Assembly (NCBI GenBank): GCA_031285365.1
Contig: JAITWP010000228.1
Span: 1-8,034, forward strand
Source of the DNA: Azoarcus sp.
Lineage (GTDB): Bacteria > Pseudomonadota > Gammaproteobacteria > Burkholderiales > Rhodocyclaceae
DNA length: 8,034 nucleotides
Direction of reading: 5' to 3'
In this document: positions 1 through 6,736 of the stretch, piece after piece
Layout: each line of letters begins with the position of its first letter
Numbering within the stretch: the first letter of the stretch is position 1
Made by a program: the position numbers and the translations under genes
The notes under the pieces: generated by a model
What the model was told of the DNA's origin: nothing
Database searches by the model: none
Seen by the model: the letters and a program-made list of their open reading frames with translations, nothing else

Positions 1-1
1 C

Positions 2-868
2 GTTGCCGCGTTTGGCCGTCATTTCGAGGTTCGTACCGCCAACAGCATCCTGCGCTGCCACACGCGAGGCAAGAAGAATGACTACGCCTGCGGTGATCAG
101 GTCGACATCGCCCCCGCAGGCGATGGATTGGGGGTCATCGAAGCCCGGCATCCGCGCCGCAATCTGCTGTGGCGATCCGACGCATTTCGCCAGAAACTGC
201 TCGCCTCCAACCTGAGCCGGATCGTTATCGTTACCGCAACCGAACCGACGTTTTCCGATCTGCTCGTGTCGCGTTGTCTCGTGGCGGCGGAGAGCGAAAA
301 TATCCCGGCGCTCATCGCGCTCAACAAGGCTGATCTCACCTCCAGCCTACCTGCCGCACGCGAACGTCTGGCCATGTTCGCCACGCTCGGTTACCCGGTG
401 GTCGAACTCTCCGCCCGTATCAAGGCAGACGAGCTCGAACCCTGGTTACGGAACGAACATGTGCTTCTCGTCGGTCAGTCCGGTATGGGCAAATCCACCC
501 TCATCAACACGCTCGTGCCTGAAGCGGTTGCCAGCGTCGGCGAAATCTCCACTGCGCTGAACAGCGGAAGCCACACCACCACCCTCACCCGGCTCTACCC
601 ACGTGGAGAAGGCTCTCTGATCGACAGCCCCGGTTTGCAGGCGTTCGGATTAGCCCACCTCGAACCCGGCGCGCTGGAAGCCGCCTTCATTGAATTTCGC
701 CCCTACCTTGGGCAATGCCGTTTTCGGGATTGTCGCCACGATGCCGAACCCGGCTGCGCGTTGCGTGCCGCAGTGGAGAGCGGAACGCTTTCTGCGCGGC
801 GTCTCGAACACTATCACCTCATCCGGGACGAGATCGCCGCCGCGCGCCGTGCCAACTCAGGATACTGA
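2..868 (+). CDS. rsgA: Ribosome small-subunit-dependent GTPase A (RsgA/YjeQ), 5'-truncated
   Basis: RsgA is a cytoplasmic GTPase that checks late maturation of the 30S ribosomal subunit and releases other assembly factors. The frame is open from base 2, so the start lies outside the window; 288 residues are visible and probably only ten to twenty are missing. The first ~40 visible residues are the OB-fold (including CHTRGKKNDYACGDQVDI). The GTPase motifs come in circularly permuted order, which identifies the family: G4 NKAD (visible residues 108-111), then G1 GQSGMGKST (158-166), a switch I threonine run GSHTTT (189-194) and G3 DSPG (208-211). The C-terminal zinc site CX4CXHX5C is intact (C239, C244, H246, C252). 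It stops with TGA. An internal TTG at 128 could be misread as a start, but it would delete the OB-fold. The next gene is convergent and no clear terminator separates them. All key residues are present, so I read it as functional. Confidence 0.96.
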   Translation, partial: VAAFGRHFEVRTANSILRCHTRGKKNDYACGDQVDIAPAGDGLGVIEARHPRRNLLWRSDAFRQKLLASNLSRIVIVTATEPTFSDLLVSRCLVAAESENIPALIALNKADLTSSLPAARERLAMFATLGYPVVELSARIKADELEPWLRNEHVLLVGQSGMGKSTLINTLVPEAVASVGEISTALNSGSHTTTLTRLYPRGEGSLIDSPGLQAFGLAHLEPGALEAAFIEFRPYLGQCRFRDCRHDAEPGCALRAAVESGTLSARRLEHYHLIRDEIAAARRANSGY

Positions 869-883
869 TTTGACCTTTTCTTA

Positions 884-973
884 ATCCATCCGACGGACGC
901 CATTGTCCGTATCACCCACACTACGATCTGCGGAACTGACCTGCACATCCTCAAGGGAGACGTGCCCGCCGTC
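884..973 (+). pseudogene. Fragment of a zinc-dependent alcohol dehydrogenase gene
   Basis: In frame 2, about 30 codons read as the N-terminal catalytic-zinc region of a medium-chain zinc alcohol dehydrogenase: HPTDAIVRIT followed by TTICGTDLHILKGDVP. In that family the cysteine of TICGTDLH (codon 929-931) is a catalytic zinc ligand. There is no start codon, and the ~25 residues that normally precede this block are absent. After the VPAV codons (ending at 973) the homology stops: the expected GRILGHEG segment is missing and the frame continues into the reverse complement of the lipoprotein gene. No other part of the dehydrogenase (Rossmann fold, C-terminus) is seen in the window. It begins about 15 bases after the rsgA stop, on the same strand. 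I infer a decayed or deleted gene whose remnant marks a rearrangement junction. The codons are intact over the fragment, so the event may be fairly recent. It is too short to encode a working enzyme. Confidence 0.8.
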
Positions 974-975
974 AC

Positions 976-2439
976 CTACTGCTGGACTCCCGTGACACGC
1001 AAATCCAGGCTGTATTTGGCCGATTTGCTCCCCAGGGGGAAACCAAAGCCATAGTTTTCCAGGTAGTAGTACGTGGTGATTTCGTCGATCTTGTCACCAA
1101 TGACATGACAGTTCAGTTCCTTGGCCCTGCCCTGGAACCGTGCATGCAGATCTGCGGCCGCTATTTCGCGGATGACCTTGCAAATGACCTCCACGTTCCG
1201 GGTGGATTGGTTGGTCATGAGATTCGTAACACGGATGCGCTTCGAATACCCAAGCTGTCCGTAGACGGGCACCTTCTCCCAATCTCCCCGCAATTCCAGT
1301 CTGTCGGCCTCGAAAACGCTCTGTTCGTCGGTGCTGTAGAGCATCTGGCTGACAGCAATCATGCCGAGAAAACTTATCTGCTCCGTTCTGTTGTCGCCTT
1401 CCTGGAACGTAACGCGGAAAACACCCGGTGTCGACTCGGGTTCGATGAAGATTTCCTGCCGGAAGAACCCTGGTTTGTTCAGGCGGGCGGCCGCACTGCC
1501 ACTCAGGAACGTCCGGGTGCCTTCGACGCGTATGCTGCTGAGGGGCTGCCTGGGTGGAGGAGTCCTGCGTTGCGCGAGTTGGCCAGCGATATTTGCATCC
1601 ATATCAGGCAAATCGGAAAAATTCGGCAAGCGCTTGCCGCGTGGCTCGGGAGGCAAAAGGGTCTGGGCCAGATCCTCCTGGCTGCAAATCGCCGATAGCA
1701 CGGTAGCGGAATCGCCAGTGGCCTGCGGGATTTTCAGGACAGGCGGACGGGTCTGCATCCCGCCGTCCGTGATTGTCTGCTGTTGATCCAGGTAGTAAAC
1801 ATGGAGAAGCGAATACGACTGCTTCTGACAGTCCACCTGATAGAAGGCGGCTCGGCGGGCATATGGAGCTTTGTAAGTCCGGATATATGCGATATTGGGA
1901 TAATCCACCGCCGCCCAGAAACGCACGCTGCCATCTTCCTGTGTTTGCAGGCTGGAGACTTCCAGCAGGAGTTGTGCCTCGGTCCTCTTGTTGTAGGCGA
2001 TTTCTCTCCAGGAGGGAGTGCGCTCGCAGGCTTTTTTGACTGCGTCCAGCCGATGAACGTCTCTGGAAGTAGATTCGCTCAAGGCAAATGGGGAAGAATA
2101 GAGCGAGGTCCCGTCGGCGTAACGCCTTTCCTTTTTGGCGGGAACCGCCCTTCTGTCCAGGATGTCGGCAAAAATAAAGTCTGCGCGCCCACTTGCACAG
2201 TCCACTCGAAGATACAGTTCTCCAACCATCTTCTTCCCGGATTCCGGCAGCTGCACAGCCAGGGAGACTGTCCCCCCATCGCGCAGCACGCTTTCTTCGA
2301 TCACATTATTTTTTTCAACAGCTTGCCTGACGGTCTGGTCGATCTGCTTCTGATCGCTCAATGGCGTTGGTGGAGTGGAGCTACACGCAAGCAGGGCGGA
2401 AGATATGAAGAGAGCGGCAGACAAGCCTGATATTTTCAT
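976..2439 (-). CDS. Unrecognised lipoprotein with two cysteine-pair repeat domains
   Basis: I do not recognise the family. The protein is 487 residues from ATG at 2439 and starts with a lipoprotein signal peptide: MK, a hydrophobic stretch (residues 5-18) and lipobox ALLAC with the acylated cysteine at C19. Ser at +2 suggests outer-membrane sorting. After a Pro-rich linker the first half looks like two diverged repeats: a block ending in VDC (C81), then ~57 residues to C138 (VKKAC); and a second VDC (C204), then 48 residues to C252 (LSAIC). Each VDC is followed by an aromatic/hydrophobic strand ending in LD, loosely like surface-adhesin protein E-type domains, but this is a weak resemblance. 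A Pro/Arg linker (292-299) leads to a C-terminal region (~300-487) with another possible cysteine pair (C420, C444) and a Tyr-rich segment. A TTG three codons upstream is a poorer start: GGGA (2454-2457) lies too close to it but about 11 bases from the ATG. The gene is convergent with rsgA and divergent from the MoxR gene, with no functional partner in view. Confidence 0.75.
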   Translation of the reverse strand: MKISGLSAALFISSALLACSSTPPTPLSDQKQIDQTVRQAVEKNNVIEESVLRDGGTVSLAVQLPESGKKMVGELYLRVDCASGRADFIFADILDRRAVPAKKERRYADGTSLYSSPFALSESTSRDVHRLDAVKKACERTPSWREIAYNKRTEAQLLLEVSSLQTQEDGSVRFWAAVDYPNIAYIRTYKAPYARRAAFYQVDCQKQSYSLLHVYYLDQQQTITDGGMQTRPPVLKIPQATGDSATVLSAICSQEDLAQTLLPPEPRGKRLPNFSDLPDMDANIAGQLAQRRTPPPRQPLSSIRVEGTRTFLSGSAAARLNKPGFFRQEIFIEPESTPGVFRVTFQEGDNRTEQISFLGMIAVSQMLYSTDEQSVFEADRLELRGDWEKVPVYGQLGYSKRIRVTNLMTNQSTRNVEVICKVIREIAAADLHARFQGRAKELNCHVIGDKIDEITTYYYLENYGFGFPLGSKSAKYSLDLRVTGVQQ

Positions 2440-2449
2440 GATGAACAAA

Positions 2450-2459
2450 TTCCCGGGAA
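2450..2459. promoter_or_regulatory. Perfect 10-bp palindrome over the lipoprotein ribosome binding site
   Basis: TTCCCGGGAA is its own reverse complement and lies 11-20 bases upstream of the lipoprotein ATG, so on the minus strand it contains the only purine-rich Shine-Dalgarno candidate (GGGAA). A similar string, AACAAAATTTCCCGG, recurs at 2521-2535, against AACAAATTCCCGG at 2444-2456. An operator or a translation-modulating element is possible; it is equally possible that this is chance. What is seen is the palindrome and the partial repeat; any role is inference. Confidence 0.3.
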
Positions 2460-2572
2460 ATGTTTTGGGCAGATGCGCCTACGCATTGAAAACTCAAGCA
2501 TTTTAACCTCAAATCTTTCAAACAAAATTTCCCGGCAGCACTGAATTTTTTATTTTGACATTCCAGCAGCAA

Positions 2573-2588
2573 TTCTCGTTCGCGAGAA
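2573..2588. repeat. Small perfect inverted repeat (6-bp stem, TTCG loop)
   Basis: TTCTCG, a TTCG spacer, then CGAGAA form a perfect hairpin or a 16-bp interrupted palindrome inside the divergent intergenic region. It has no T-run on either side, so it does not look like an intrinsic terminator. It could be a dimeric regulator site, but there is only one copy in view. Confidence 0.3.
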
Positions 2589-2711
2589 GCCTCATCGATC
2601 CGTTCAACCGTACCGCCACACAATTGCCCCGAAACCGTCCCTTATCCACGCCGGACAAAAAAACCCATCGGCTATCATGACCGGACTTATCCTCTGCGCT
2701 CGCCTACCCGT

Positions 2712-3629
2712 ATGTTGACTCCCCGCATCGAACGCCTCGTGGCTACCGCCAGCGAAATCATCCTCGGCAAGGAGTACGAGTTGCAGTTGGCGCTCTCATG
2801 TCTGCTTGCCCGTGGACATTTGTTGATCGAGGATGTTCCCGGCACGGGCAAGACGACGCTTGCCCATACCCTCGCCCGCCTGTTAGGGCTGCAATACCAG
2901 CGCGTCCAGTTCACCAGTGATTTGCTGCCGGCCGATATTCTCGGTGTGTCGGTGTTTGATCGCGAAAGCTCGACTTTTCAGTTCCGTCCCGGCCCGGTGT
3001 TTGCGCAGTTGATTCTGGCCGATGAGATCAATCGCGCCACGCCCAAGACCCAAAGCGCACTGCTCGAAGCAATGGAAGAGCGTCAGGTGACATCCGACGG
3101 CCAGACCTTGCCGTTGCCTGAGCCGTTCTTTGTCATCGCTACCCAGAATCCTTCGTATCAGATCGGCACTTTTCCGTTGCCGGAAAGCCAACTCGACCGT
3201 TTTCTCCTGCGTATTCGCCTCGGCTACCCGGATCGCGCCGCCGAGCGCGAGTTGTTGCAGGGGCAGGATCGGCGCACGTTGCTGGAGAGTGTCGAGGCTG
3301 TGGTGAGTCCTGTCGAATTGCTGGAATTACAGGACGTGGCCAGTATGCTGATCGTTTCCGATCGCCTGATCGACTACGCGCAGGCGTTGCTGGCCGCAAC
3401 CCGACAAAGCCCGGAATTCGTTACCGGCCTCAGTCCGCGCGCGGGCCTGGGCCTGATTGCCGCGGCACGGGCATGGGCCTTGATCGAAGGGCGTGACCAT
3501 GTGCTTCCGGAGGACGTGCAGCGCGTTTTTCCGTATCTTGCCGGGCATCGCCTGCGTCTGGCGAGCGATGGCCGCATGCCGGGGCCGGACGATCTCACGC
3601 GCCTGCTGAGAAGCGTCGCGGTTATCTGA
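2712..3629 (+). CDS. MoxR-family AAA+ ATPase
   Basis: MoxR proteins are cytoplasmic AAA+ ATPases thought to act as chaperones that activate or assemble partner proteins, usually encoded beside DUF58 or von Willebrand A-domain proteins. This one is 305 residues, a normal length. Visible motifs are Walker A PGTGKTT (43-49), Walker B LILADE (100-105) followed by INRATPKTQSALLEAMEE, sensor 1 asparagine in ATQNP (N146), arginine finger region QLDRF (R163) and sensor 2 in LSPRAG (R243), all intact. The C-terminal helical lid follows. The chosen ATG gives the usual N-terminus, but there is no purine-rich ribosome binding site in the 20 bases before it, so translation may be leaderless or weak. It is the first gene of a tight cluster: the DUF58 gene starts 16 bases after its stop. 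No von Willebrand A-domain gene is in the window, so the DUF58 protein is its probable partner. Confidence 0.95.
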   Translation: MLTPRIERLVATASEIILGKEYELQLALSCLLARGHLLIEDVPGTGKTTLAHTLARLLGLQYQRVQFTSDLLPADILGVSVFDRESSTFQFRPGPVFAQLILADEINRATPKTQSALLEAMEERQVTSDGQTLPLPEPFFVIATQNPSYQIGTFPLPESQLDRFLLRIRLGYPDRAAERELLQGQDRRTLLESVEAVVSPVELLELQDVASMLIVSDRLIDYAQALLAATRQSPEFVTGLSPRAGLGLIAAARAWALIEGRDHVLPEDVQRVFPYLAGHRLRLASDGRMPGPDDLTRLLRSVAVI

Positions 3630-3645
3630 GCCGAGCTTTTTGCGC

Positions 3646-4626
3646 ATGTTTACCATGCCCGCCCGCCTGCGCGCCTTGTTCCGGTTTGGCCCAGGCAGGC
3701 CGGAAACCGCCCCGGTCAGGTTGCGACAGGGACGCATCTATGTTTTGCCCACACTCCCCGGGTTGGCCTTCGCGGGCGTGTTGCTCCTTATGCTGGTCGC
3801 TTCGATCAACTACAGCCTCAGCCTGGGCTACGCGTTTACGTTCCTGCTCGGAGGCGTGTGGGTTGCCAGTGTTCTGTCTGCCTTTCGCAATCTGTTCCGG
3901 CTCACCATCCGGTATGGCAAGGTGGAAAACGCCTTTCCCGGCGGCAATGTGGTGTTTCATCTGCTCATCGAGAATCCCGATCCGCGCCGTCGCCCGGCCT
4001 TGCGTCTGATAGGCAGCGACAAGCAAGGAGAAAACAGTTTCGATTTACCTCCCAGCACATGCAGTGAAATTCCCCTGGCCTTGACTGCGAAACGGCGCGG
4101 CGTGCTGCCGATCGGCCGCACAGTGATCGAGACTCGCTGGCCGCTCGGGCTTGTCCGTGCCTGGAGCGTGTTGATGCCGGACATGGAGGGCCTGATTTTT
4201 CCCGCACCGGAAGTCGGTTCTCCTGACCCTGCGCGCCTTCCGAACGATCGCGCTGCGGATCTGGGAAGCCTGTGTTCGGGCAACGAGGATTTCGCAGGCT
4301 TTCGCGCCTACCAGGAAACGGATTCGCCTCGTCGCCTGGCCTGGAAGGTTTATGCACGGGACGGAATACTGGTAACGAAGGAGTTTTCGGCCTCGGCGAG
4401 TGGTGAACTGTTCTTCAATTACGATGATTTACCCGTTGGACTGGCGGAGGAGGCGCGGCTTTCAAGGCTGGCCACCTGGTTGCTGCGCGCCAGCCAGGAT
4501 GAGGAACGTTATGCGCTGCGCCTGCCTGCGTGCGAGTACCCCGCCGCACGGGGAACGGCACATTTGCGCCGTTGTCTCGGGGCGCTGGCCCGACATGGAT
4601 CGGAACGGGAAAAGAGATGGGAGTGA
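3646..4626 (+). CDS. DUF58-domain membrane protein
   Basis: The 326-residue protein has two hydrophobic, probably membrane-spanning segments near the N-terminus (about residues 35-53 and 57-80), then a soluble region that ends in the DUF58 signature: FRAYQETDSPRRLAWKVYAR followed by DGILVTKEF (about 219-247). DUF58 proteins are of unknown biochemical function but are nearly always encoded next to MoxR ATPases and often a transglutaminase-like protein, exactly as here. ATG at 3646 was chosen because a GAG about 10 bases upstream could serve as a weak ribosome binding site; a TTG at 3640 and an ATG at 3655 are alternatives. The C-terminal ~80 residues (RLSRLATWLLRASQ onward) resemble the degenerate von Willebrand-like tail of the family. 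Its last 10 bases overlap the transglutaminase gene, which points to translational coupling. Confidence 0.9.
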   Translation: MFTMPARLRALFRFGPGRPETAPVRLRQGRIYVLPTLPGLAFAGVLLLMLVASINYSLSLGYAFTFLLGGVWVASVLSAFRNLFRLTIRYGKVENAFPGGNVVFHLLIENPDPRRRPALRLIGSDKQGENSFDLPPSTCSEIPLALTAKRRGVLPIGRTVIETRWPLGLVRAWSVLMPDMEGLIFPAPEVGSPDPARLPNDRAADLGSLCSGNEDFAGFRAYQETDSPRRLAWKVYARDGILVTKEFSASASGELFFNYDDLPVGLAEEARLSRLATWLLRASQDEERYALRLPACEYPAARGTAHLRRCLGALARHGSEREKRWE

Positions 4627-6674
4627 AGGGATCAGTCGCTCGTCTGTCCAGTGCCCTGTTCCGCAGCCGTGGCAGCAGCGGTAATACTCCGGAGCGCACC
4701 AAACCCGTCGAAGTTTCCCTGCGCCGCGATCAAACCATCTGGTTGCTGACCGCAGCAACGTTGACCCTCGTTGCCCATCTGCCGGGATTGCCCATCTGGG
4801 TCATCGCGTTCTGCGCGACGCTGCTCGTCTGGCGGGGCTGGCTTTTGTGGCACGGAAAGGCCGCGCCGCCGCGATGGATGGTGGCGCCACTCGTGCTGGG
4901 GGTAGCCATCGGCATCCGGCTTGACTTGGGGCTGTTTTTCGGCAAGACGCCGGGGCTGGTTTTTCTGGCGGCACTGCTTTGCCTGAAACTGCTGGAAATC
5001 CGGACCATGCGCGATATTCGCATCGTGGTGCTCCTGTGCTTCTTCCTCCAGTTCGGGTTGTTTTTCAACGATCAATCCATGAGCGCCGCGGCGCTGGTTC
5101 TCGTTGCCTTGCTGGTGACGCTCGGCAGCCAGATCGCATTGACCGATCCGGCCAGCAGTACGCGCGAACGGCTGAAGACGGGCGCAATGCTCCTCACGCA
5201 GGGTTTGCCGTTCATGCTGGCGCTGTTCGTGCTTTTTCCCCGCGCAATTTCGCCACTGTGGGGAGTTCCGTCGGAATCGGTTGCCCTCAGTGGTTTATCC
5301 GACTCGATGTCGCCCGGCACGATCAGCGAACTGATCATGTCGGACGATCTTGCCTTCACTGTGGAGTTCAACGGCTCCCGTCCCACTCCGTCTGATCGCT
5401 ACTGGCGCGGACCGGTTCTGAGCCGGTTCGATGGCCGCACCTGGCGCATGGCAGTGCGTCCGCCGGAAGATCGCCCGACCTACAAACCCTCTGGCAAACG
5501 TTTCGATTACCGGATCGTACTCGAACCCCATCAACGGTACTGGCTGCCAACTCTCGATTACCCTGCCGGGCCGGTGGAAGGGGCGATTTTTTCCTACGAT
5601 TTTCAGGTACTGACAGTGCGCCCGGTCACCAAGCGAGTGCAATTCGCTTTCAGTTCTTTTCCCGATGCAATGGTTGGGCTGAACGAGCATCCGCCGACGC
5701 TCGACTTGGCACGTCAGTTACCCCCGCAGGGCAATCCTCGCGCACGTGCACTGGCGGCGGAACTGAAAGCGAAAATGCCTCAGCAAACGGTTGGCCGGAT
5801 TCTTGGCTGGTTTCTGGACGGGCAATTCAGCTATACGCTACAACCTCCATTGCGGGACAAGGATAGTATCGATTCCTTCCTGTTCGAGACCCGCATGGGG
5901 TTTTGCGAACACTTCGCCGGAGCTTTTGTTTTTCTGGCGCGTGCGGCAGACGTTCCGGCACGCGTCGTCACAGGCTATCAGGGGGGGCGCATCAATCCCG
6001 TCAACGGGACCATCAGCGTTCGTCAGTCGGATGCCCACGCCTGGGCCGAGGTCTGGTACGCGGAGCGCGGCTGGGTCAGGGTCGATCCTGTCGCGCTCAT
6101 CGTGCCGACGCGCATCGACCATGGGTTGGAAGGGGCGCTGGACAGGGGCCTGCCTTTCATGTTGCGCCCGGAATACTCGTGGCTCAGGCAACTACGTGAC
6201 GGGTGGGAAGCCGTCGCAACGCAATGGAACCGGCACGTCATTGCCTACGATGGCAAGCGACAGCTCGACTTGCTGGAATCCTTCGGCCTGGAGGACGCTT
6301 CACCGTCGACGGCGTTTGGCGCGGCTTCCATCGCTGTTGCTCTCCTGATGGCCGGGTTTTACGGTTGGGCGCAATTTCGCCGCAAGGATGATGGTCTTGA
6401 TCCGCTCGACCGGGCCTGGGTACGGTTTTCGGCCCGGCTTGCCCCGCACGGCCTCGCCCGCATGCCCGACGAAGGTCCGATCGACTATTCCCGGAGGCTG
6501 ACCATCGCCCGCCCTGCTGATGCCGACAAGCTCATTTCGATCTGTACCCGGTATGCCTGTTTGCGTTATCGTCTACCGCCTTTACGTGCGGAAATTGATG
6601 CCTTGGCGCACGCTATTGATACGTTGGGTCTCAAACAAGAAACGGCGACCCAATCAGTACGCAATCAGCAGTAG
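4617..6674 (+). CDS. tgpA: TgpA-like transglutaminase (DUF3488 / transglutaminase core / DUF4129)
   Basis: This is a 685-residue inner-membrane protein with a periplasmic transglutaminase domain, like Pseudomonas aeruginosa TgpA, which is important for viability in that species. Several hydrophobic segments fill residues ~41-210 (DUF3488), ending in LFPRAISPLWGVP. A periplasmic region carries the family blocks LSDSMSPGTISEL (~227-239) and YWRGPVLSRFDGRTW (262-276). The transglutaminase core has the papain-like triad: C430 in GFCEHFAG, H474 in DAHAWAEVW and D490 in RVDPV. A last membrane segment (~567-586) is followed by a cytoplasmic DUF4129-like tail. The ATG at 4617 has GGGA 6 bases upstream and overlaps the DUF58 stop; the longer frame from GTG 4530 would overlap DUF58 by 97 bases and is unlikely. 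A G7 run at 5981-5987 lies within the core. The true substrate is not known from sequence. Confidence 0.92.
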   Translation: MGVKGSVARLSSALFRSRGSSGNTPERTKPVEVSLRRDQTIWLLTAATLTLVAHLPGLPIWVIAFCATLLVWRGWLLWHGKAAPPRWMVAPLVLGVAIGIRLDLGLFFGKTPGLVFLAALLCLKLLEIRTMRDIRIVVLLCFFLQFGLFFNDQSMSAAALVLVALLVTLGSQIALTDPASSTRERLKTGAMLLTQGLPFMLALFVLFPRAISPLWGVPSESVALSGLSDSMSPGTISELIMSDDLAFTVEFNGSRPTPSDRYWRGPVLSRFDGRTWRMAVRPPEDRPTYKPSGKRFDYRIVLEPHQRYWLPTLDYPAGPVEGAIFSYDFQVLTVRPVTKRVQFAFSSFPDAMVGLNEHPPTLDLARQLPPQGNPRARALAAELKAKMPQQTVGRILGWFLDGQFSYTLQPPLRDKDSIDSFLFETRMGFCEHFAGAFVFLARAADVPARVVTGYQGGRINPVNGTISVRQSDAHAWAEVWYAERGWVRVDPVALIVPTRIDHGLEGALDRGLPFMLRPEYSWLRQLRDGWEAVATQWNRHVIAYDGKRQLDLLESFGLEDASPSTAFGAASIAVALLMAGFYGWAQFRRKDDGLDPLDRAWVRFSARLAPHGLARMPDEGPIDYSRRLTIARPADADKLISICTRYACLRYRLPPLRAEIDALAHAIDTLGLKQETATQSVRNQQ

Positions 6675-6717
6675 ATCTTCGTACCAATATATATAACCCG
6701 CCCTGCGGGTGAAGATC
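6674..6717 (+). other. Nested stem-loop between tgpA and mltB
   Basis: GATCTTC (6674-6680) pairs perfectly with GAAGATC (6711-6717), and ACCCGC (6696-6701) pairs with GCGGGT (6705-6710) around a CCT loop. The inner stem abuts the outer one on the 3' side, while the 5' side holds a 15-base AT-rich bulge (TACCAATATATATA within it). It begins on the last base of the tgpA stop codon and ends just before the mltB ribosome binding site (AGGAG, 6723-6727). There is no U-run immediately after, so it is not a standard intrinsic terminator. It might stabilise, attenuate or process the message, or regulate mltB translation; this is inference. Confidence 0.5.
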
Positions 6718-6736
6718 ATGACAGGAGCTTTTTCAG

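Larger units (their letters stand above)
2440..2711. other. Divergent intergenic region between lipoprotein and MoxR genes
   Basis: This 272-bp stretch must hold the start signals for both flanking genes. It is visibly more AT-rich than the genes around it, especially 2500-2560. I see no convincing gene in it; the short open frames lack ribosome binding sites and family signatures. It contains a perfect TTCCCGGGAA palindrome, a related motif at 2520-2535 and a 6-bp hairpin at 2573-2588. A perfect TTGACA occurs at 2555-2560 on the plus strand but has no acceptable -10 at 16-18 bases. A TATCAT at 2673-2678, about 34 bases before the MoxR start, could be a -10 box but lacks a good -35. No promoter can be called with confidence on either strand. 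Confidence 0.6.

Noticed and set aside
128..868. rsgA starting at the TTG at 128
   Set aside because: The same frame is open to base 2 and encodes the conserved OB-fold upstream, so the gene is cut by the window edge.
1783..2430. 215-residue open frame on the plus strand, with another of 197 residues at 1105-1698
   Set aside because: Both lie antisense to the lipoprotein gene, have no signal peptide, family motif or ribosome binding site, and are explained by its codon use. The minus-strand frame has a clear lipobox and start.
2555..2583. Perfect TTGACA as a -35 box for the MoxR operon
   Set aside because: No -10-like hexamer occurs 16-18 bases downstream (the bases are cgttcgcg).
2381..2623. 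80-residue minus-strand open frame in the divergent intergenic region
   Set aside because: It overlaps the lipoprotein signal-peptide coding region in another frame, has no family signature, and its intergenic part looks like ordinary spacer.
4530..4616. Longer start (GTG 4530) for the transglutaminase gene
   Set aside because: It would overlap the DUF58 gene by 97 bases; ATG 4617 has a good ribosome binding site and a 10-base overlap typical of coupled genes.
6696..6735. ACCCGC/GCGGGT hairpin as an intrinsic terminator of the MoxR operon
   Set aside because: No U-run directly follows; the nearest T-run (6729-6733) comes about 18 bases later, within the mltB leader between ribosome binding site and start codon.
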